A stretch of 48,134 bases of DNA, taken from an uncultured Bacteroidota bacterium. GTDB lineage: Bacteria; Bacteroidota; Bacteroidia; Chitinophagales; Chitinophagaceae. Numbering within the stretch: the first letter of the stretch is position 1; each line of letters begins with the position of its first letter. The position numbers and the translations under genes were made by a program. The notes beneath the pieces were generated by a model. It was not told the origin of the DNA, ran no database searches, and saw nothing but the letters and a program-made list of their open reading frames with translations. Location of the stretch: NCBI GenBank assembly GCA_903938445.1, contig CAJADG010000035.1, positions 1 to 48,134 on the forward strand, written 5' to 3'. Positions 44,116 to 48,134 of the stretch are shown in pieces.

Positions 44116-45795
44116 ATGGAACTAAATAAATATTCAAAAACCATCACATTGGATCCGACGCAACCAGCGGCGCAGGCTATGTTTTATGGTATTGGATTAA
44201 CCGATGCAGATTTAAATAAAGCACAGGTAGGTATTGTGAGTATGGGTTATGATGGAAATACTTGTAATATGCATTTGAATGCATTGGCTGCAGATGTAAA
44301 AAAGAGTGTTTGGGAAAATGATTTAGTAGGACTTACTTTTCATACGATTGGGGTGAGTGATGGAATGAGTAATGGTACCGACGGTATGCGTTATTCATTA
44401 GTGAGTCGTGATGTAATTGCAGACAGTATTGAAACTGTTTGTGGTGCACAATATTATGACGCATTAATTACGGTTCCAGGTTGTGATAAAAATATGCCAG
44501 GTTCTTTAATTGCAATGGGTCGTTTAAATCGTCCATCCTTAATGTTATATGGAGGTACCATTGCACCGGGTCATTATAAAGGACAGGACTTAAATATTGT
44601 TTCTGCATTTGAAGCATTAGGACAAAAAATTGCAGGACAATTAGACGAAGCAGATTTTAAAGGTATCGTGCAACATGCCTGTCCAGGCGCAGGTGCATGT
44701 GGAGGTATGTATACTGCCAACACAATGGCATCAGCGATTGAAGCATTGGGAATGAGTTTACCTTATTCATCAAGCAATCCTGCATTGAGTGCAGAAAAAT
44801 TACAAGAGTGTAAGGATGCAGGTGCAGCCATAAGATTATTATTAGAGCGTGATATTAAACCAAAGGATATCATGACACGCAAAGCATTTGAAAATGCAGT
44901 GGCAGTCATTATGGTTTTGGGCGGTAGTACCAATGCGGTATTGCATATGATTGCAATGGCTAAAGCAGTGGGTGTTGAATTTACACAAGACGATTTCCAA
45001 ACGATTAGTGATCAAATTCCTGTTCTTGCCGATTTTAAACCATCTGGTAAATATTTAATGCAGGACTTACATCAATATGGTGGTGTGCCAGCGGTCATGA
45101 AATATATGTTGGCGCAAGGATGGTTACATGGTGATTGTTTAACAGTCACTGGAAAAACGGTTGCAGAAAATTTAGCAGCTGCTCCTGATTTAGATTTCGA
45201 TCAACAAAAAATAATGCTGCCAAAAGAAAATCCAATCAAAGCCACAGGACATTTACAAATCATGTACGGCAATTTAGCAACAGGCGGAAGCGTTGCAAAA
45301 ATTTCTGGAAAAGAAGGTGATATGTTCGAAGGTCCAGCAAGAGTATTTGATGGAGAACATGCATTGATTGAAGGAATCAATTCCAAAAAGATTCAACCAG
45401 GTGATGTAGTAGTGATTAAAAACGTAGGACCAGTGGGCGCTCCAGGTATGCCAGAGATGTTAAAACCAACTTCTGCCATTATTGGTGCAGGATTAGGAAA
45501 ATCAGTGGCTTTAATTACTGACGGAAGATTCAGTGGCGGTACGCACGGATTTGTAATTGGACATATTACACCAGAAGCTTACAAAGGAGGTTTAATTGGT
45601 TTGGTGGAAGATGGAGATATCATTGAGTTGAATGTACCCAAAAGAACTATGACATTAAAAGTAGACGAAGCAACAATCGCAAAAAGAAGAGCAGCGCAAC
45701 CAGCACCAAAATTAAAAGTAACCAATGGTGTATTGTATAAGTATGCAAAGTTGGTGAAGGATGCAAGTGAAGGATGTGTAACGGACGCTGACTAA
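44116..45795 (+). CDS. ilvD: Dihydroxy-acid dehydratase
   Basis: The product is 559 residues. The Fe-S Cys positions are in [18 protein letters not shown] and [12 protein letters not shown], with the C-terminal [20 protein letters not shown]. It dehydrates the dihydroxy acids of isoleucine and valine synthesis. It is the first ilv gene of the fused leu-ilv operon; ilvB follows after 27 bases. Confidence 0.97.
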   Translation: MELNKYSKTITLDPTQPAAQAMFYGIGLTDADLNKAQVGIVSMGYDGNTCNMHLNALAADVKKSVWENDLVGLTFHTIGVSDGMSNGTDGMRYSLVSRDVIADSIETVCGAQYYDALITVPGCDKNMPGSLIAMGRLNRPSLMLYGGTIAPGHYKGQDLNIVSAFEALGQKIAGQLDEADFKGIVQHACPGAGACGGMYTANTMASAIEALGMSLPYSSSNPALSAEKLQECKDAGAAIRLLLERDIKPKDIMTRKAFENAVAVIMVLGGSTNAVLHMIAMAKAVGVEFTQDDFQTISDQIPVLADFKPSGKYLMQDLHQYGGVPAVMKYMLAQGWLHGDCLTVTGKTVAENLAAAPDLDFDQQKIMLPKENPIKATGHLQIMYGNLATGGSVAKISGKEGDMFEGPARVFDGEHALIEGINSKKIQPGDVVVIKNVGPVGAPGMPEMLKPTSAIIGAGLGKSVALITDGRFSGGTHGFVIGHITPEAYKGGLIGLVEDGDIIELNVPKRTMTLKVDEATIAKRRAAQPAPKLKVTNGVLYKYAKLVKDASEGCVTDAD

Positions 45796-45822
45796 TCAAA
45801 TAGATGGAGTAAAAAGATTTTT

Positions 45823-47520
45823 ATGGAGCAAAAAAAATTAACAGGATCGCAAGCAGTATTGGAAGCATGTATTGCGGAAGGTGTGGATACCATTTTTGGA
45901 TATCCAGGCGGCGCTATCATGCCAATTTATGATGCATTGTATGATTACAAAGAAAAATTGAATCATATTTTAGTGCGCCATGAGCAAGGTGGAATCCATG
46001 CTGGACAAGGCTATGCACGTAGCTCAGGAAAAGTGGGTGTGGTATTCGCCACTAGCGGACCAGGTGCTACTAATTTAGTGACCGGACTTGCAGATGCTAT
46101 GATTGATAGTACTCCATTGGTTTGTATCACTGGACAAGTGTTTGCACATTTATTAGGAACCGATGCATTCCAAGAAACGGATGTTATTAATATTACCATG
46201 CCGGTAACAAAATGGAATTATCAAATTACAGATGCTGAAGAAATTCCAACGGTATTGGCAAAAGCATTTTATTTAGCAAGAAGCGGAAGACCAGGACCCG
46301 TATTAATTGATATTTCAAAGAATGCTCAATTTCAAGAATTTAATTATCAAGGATACACGCCTTGTAATCATATAAGATCTTATCGCCCTAAACCAGTCAT
46401 CAGAAAAAATTATATCGATGAAGCAGTTGCATTAATCAACAATGCAAAAAAGCCGTTGGTTATTTTTGGACAAGGGGTGATATTAGGAAAGGCTGAAAAA
46501 GAATTTAAAAAGTTTATCGAGAAAAGTGGCATGCCAGCAGCATGGACTTTATTAGGACTAAGTGCATTGTCAACGGATCATCCGCAAAACGTGGGTATGC
46601 TTGGGATGCATGGTAATTATGGACCTAATGTTTTGACCAATGAGTGTGATGTATTAATTGCAGTAGGTATGCGTTTTGACGATCGCGTAACGGGTCGTTT
46701 AGATAAATACGCGAAGCAAGCAAAAATTATTCACTTAGATATTGATCCTTCTGAAATAGATAAAAATGTAAGAGCAACTGTAGGGGTATGGGGTGACTGT
46801 AAAGAAACATTACCATTACTTACACTAGGCATCGAGCAAAAAGATAGAAGCGAATGGTTAGCGGTATTTGCAGATTATGCAAAACAAGAATACGAACAAT
46901 GTATTCAACCTGAAATGTATCCTAGTTCGGATGAGATGACCATGGCAGAAGTAATTCGTAATATCAATGAGATTACCGAAGGCAATGCAATCATGGTAAC
47001 CGATGTAGGACAACATCAAATGGTAACATGTCGTTATGCAAAATTCAATGATACGCGCAGCAATGTAACTTCTGGAGGCCTTGGTACCATGGGCTTTGGA
47101 TTACCTGCAGCGATCGGTGCAAAATTTGGAGCACAGGACAGAACCGTAATTGCGGTGATTGGTGATGGTGGATTTCAAATGACATTACAAGAATTAGGAA
47201 CGATTATGCAAACTGGTATTGATGTAAAAATCTTGATTTTAAATAATCAGTTTTTAGGTATGGTACGTCAATGGCAGGATTTGTTTATGGACAAGCGATA
47301 TTCTTTTGTGGACATCGAAAGCCCTAACTATGTCATGTTGGCAAAATCATACGGCATTGAAGGAGCTAAAGTAGAACACAGAAAAGATTTAGAAGCTGCA
47401 GTAAAAACGATGTTGGCACATAAAGGATCTTATTTGTTAGAAGTAATGGTTGGTAAGGAAAACAATGTATTCCCAATGGTGCCACAGGGATGTTCAGTAA
47501 GTGAAATCAGATTGAAGTAA
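45823..47520 (+). CDS. ilvB: Acetolactate synthase large (catalytic) subunit
   Basis: This 565-residue ThDP enzyme has FGYPGGAIMPIYDALYD, the catalytic Glu region RHEQGGIHAGQGYAR, FATSGPGATNLVTG and the ThDP-binding GDGGFQMTLQELGT followed by NNQFLGMVRQWQ. It makes acetolactate or acetohydroxybutyrate from pyruvate in the cytosol. The regulatory subunit gene ilvN follows after 11 bases. Confidence 0.97.
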   Translation: MEQKKLTGSQAVLEACIAEGVDTIFGYPGGAIMPIYDALYDYKEKLNHILVRHEQGGIHAGQGYARSSGKVGVVFATSGPGATNLVTGLADAMIDSTPLVCITGQVFAHLLGTDAFQETDVINITMPVTKWNYQITDAEEIPTVLAKAFYLARSGRPGPVLIDISKNAQFQEFNYQGYTPCNHIRSYRPKPVIRKNYIDEAVALINNAKKPLVIFGQGVILGKAEKEFKKFIEKSGMPAAWTLLGLSALSTDHPQNVGMLGMHGNYGPNVLTNECDVLIAVGMRFDDRVTGRLDKYAKQAKIIHLDIDPSEIDKNVRATVGVWGDCKETLPLLTLGIEQKDRSEWLAVFADYAKQEYEQCIQPEMYPSSDEMTMAEVIRNINEITEGNAIMVTDVGQHQMVTCRYAKFNDTRSNVTSGGLGTMGFGLPAAIGAKFGAQDRTVIAVIGDGGFQMTLQELGTIMQTGIDVKILILNNQFLGMVRQWQDLFMDKRYSFVDIESPNYVMLAKSYGIEGAKVEHRKDLEAAVKTMLAHKGSYLLEVMVGKENNVFPMVPQGCSVSEIRLK

Positions 47521-47531
47521 AAACGAATTAT

Positions 47532-48134
47532 ATGAGTAACAATACAGAAAAACAAGAGTACACCATAACAGTGTATACCGAAAACCAAGTGGGTTTGTTA
47601 AATCGTATTGCCATTATTTTTTCAAGAAGAAAAATAAATGTCGAAAGTTTAAACACCTCTCCTTCCGAAGTGCCGGGCATACATCGTTTTACCATTGTGG
47701 TAGAGGAGTCTCGTGATGTGGTGTTGAAAGTGGTTCGTCAAATTGAAAAACAAGTAGAAGTTTTAAAAGCTTACTTTAATACCAATGATGAAATTGTTTG
47801 GCAGGAGTTGGCATTGTATAAAGTATTGAGTGAAGAGATTACGGAGAAAGTAAAAGTAGAAAGATTATTAAGAGAGTTTGGTGCAAGAGCAGTAGCGATT
47901 AGAAAAGACTTTATTGTTTTTGAAACAACAGGACATAGAGAAGAGACCAATAAATTAATGAAAGCATTGGAGCCATATGGTTTGGTAGAATTTGTAAGAA
48001 GCGCAAGAGTTGCAATCATTAAAGAGAGTGCAGGTTTCCACGAAAAGTTAAAAGACTTTGAAGAGCGTGAACCAGGAGAGGAAGTAATTGAAAACGAATA
48101 CCTAGGAAAGCGTGAAGCAGTATTCACCATGTAA
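47532..48134 (+). CDS. ilvN: Acetolactate synthase small (regulatory) subunit, long form
   Basis: This 200-residue protein has an N-terminal ACT domain (about 8-80: TVYTENQVGLLNRIAIIFSR, INVESLNTSPSEVPGIHRFT) and an AHAS-activation C-terminal domain, plus an acidic C-terminal extension (EREPGEEVIENEYLG). Typical IlvH is about 163 residues. It tunes IlvB activity and mediates valine feedback. The stop codon is the last codon of the window; ilvC or ilvA would be expected beyond. Confidence 0.95.
   Translation: MSNNTEKQEYTITVYTENQVGLLNRIAIIFSRRKINVESLNTSPSEVPGIHRFTIVVEESRDVVLKVVRQIEKQVEVLKAYFNTNDEIVWQELALYKVLSEEITEKVKVERLLREFGARAVAIRKDFIVFETTGHREETNKLMKALEPYGLVEFVRSARVAIIKESAGFHEKLKDFEEREPGEEVIENEYLGKREAVFTM

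Noticed and set aside
47771..48130. 119-codon minus-strand frame across ilvN
   Set aside because: It is antisense to a well-supported ilvN, low in motif content, with no start context of its own.
1..48134. tRNA, rRNA, CRISPR arrays, insertion sequences, prophage or defence genes
   Set aside because: I looked for cloverleaf ends, regularly spaced repeats, transposase motifs and terminal inverted repeats and found none.

Overview
The window looks like a chromosome segment of a Bacteroidota bacterium, most likely family Chitinophagaceae (a Sediminibacterium-like relative is my inference from gene content and order; no 16S gene is present). Supporting signs are a SusC/SusD pair, an Oar-like TonB receptor, a DUF4290-murA pair, almost no Shine-Dalgarno sequences, AT-rich spacers, and promoters of the Bacteroidota type (-33 TTTG, -7 TAnnTTTG). 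No tRNA, rRNA, CRISPR array, insertion sequence or prophage was seen, and no gene-free stretch exceeds about 250 bases.

Region 1 (1-18549, with housekeeping genes interleaved) is dominated by organic-phosphorus functions. The left edge holds phnG and a truncated phnH of the C-P lyase on the minus strand. Divergent to them are an endonuclease/exonuclease/phosphatase-fold (EEP) hydrolase and phnN, which overlap by 8 bases. A secreted PHP-domain phosphodiesterase follows on the minus strand with a small acidic protein. Next come an Oar-like TonB receptor, a SusC/SusD importer and a secreted glycerophosphodiester phosphodiesterase (GDPD); a second secreted GDPD lies at 17641-18549. I read this as a surface-to-cytoplasm scavenging route: phosphodiesters are cut outside or in the periplasm, products are imported, and C-P bonds are broken inside.

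Region 2 (13608-26079) is core metabolism: DUF4290-murA, pheS-recO, an amidohydrolase, the translation block rplM-rpsI-rpsB-tsf with structured leader and spacer RNA, then pyrH-tolC-galK. MurA carries Asp where the target Cys of fosfomycin normally sits.

Region 3 (26146-33020, minus strand) is a complete tripartite RND efflux operon, tetR-tolC-MFP-RND, whose promoter is embedded in a perfect inverted repeat that is probably the TetR operator.

Region 4 (33042-39556) has a DUF502 membrane protein, serC, a DUF1015 gene (no serA between them), a long-chain acyl-CoA ligase and a helical-repeat protein.

Region 5 (39660-48134) is one long operon leuA-leuC-leuD-leuB-ilvD-ilvB-ilvN for branched-chain amino acids. 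It has a structured leader and a possible Leu-containing leader peptide, and ilvN ends on the last base of the window.
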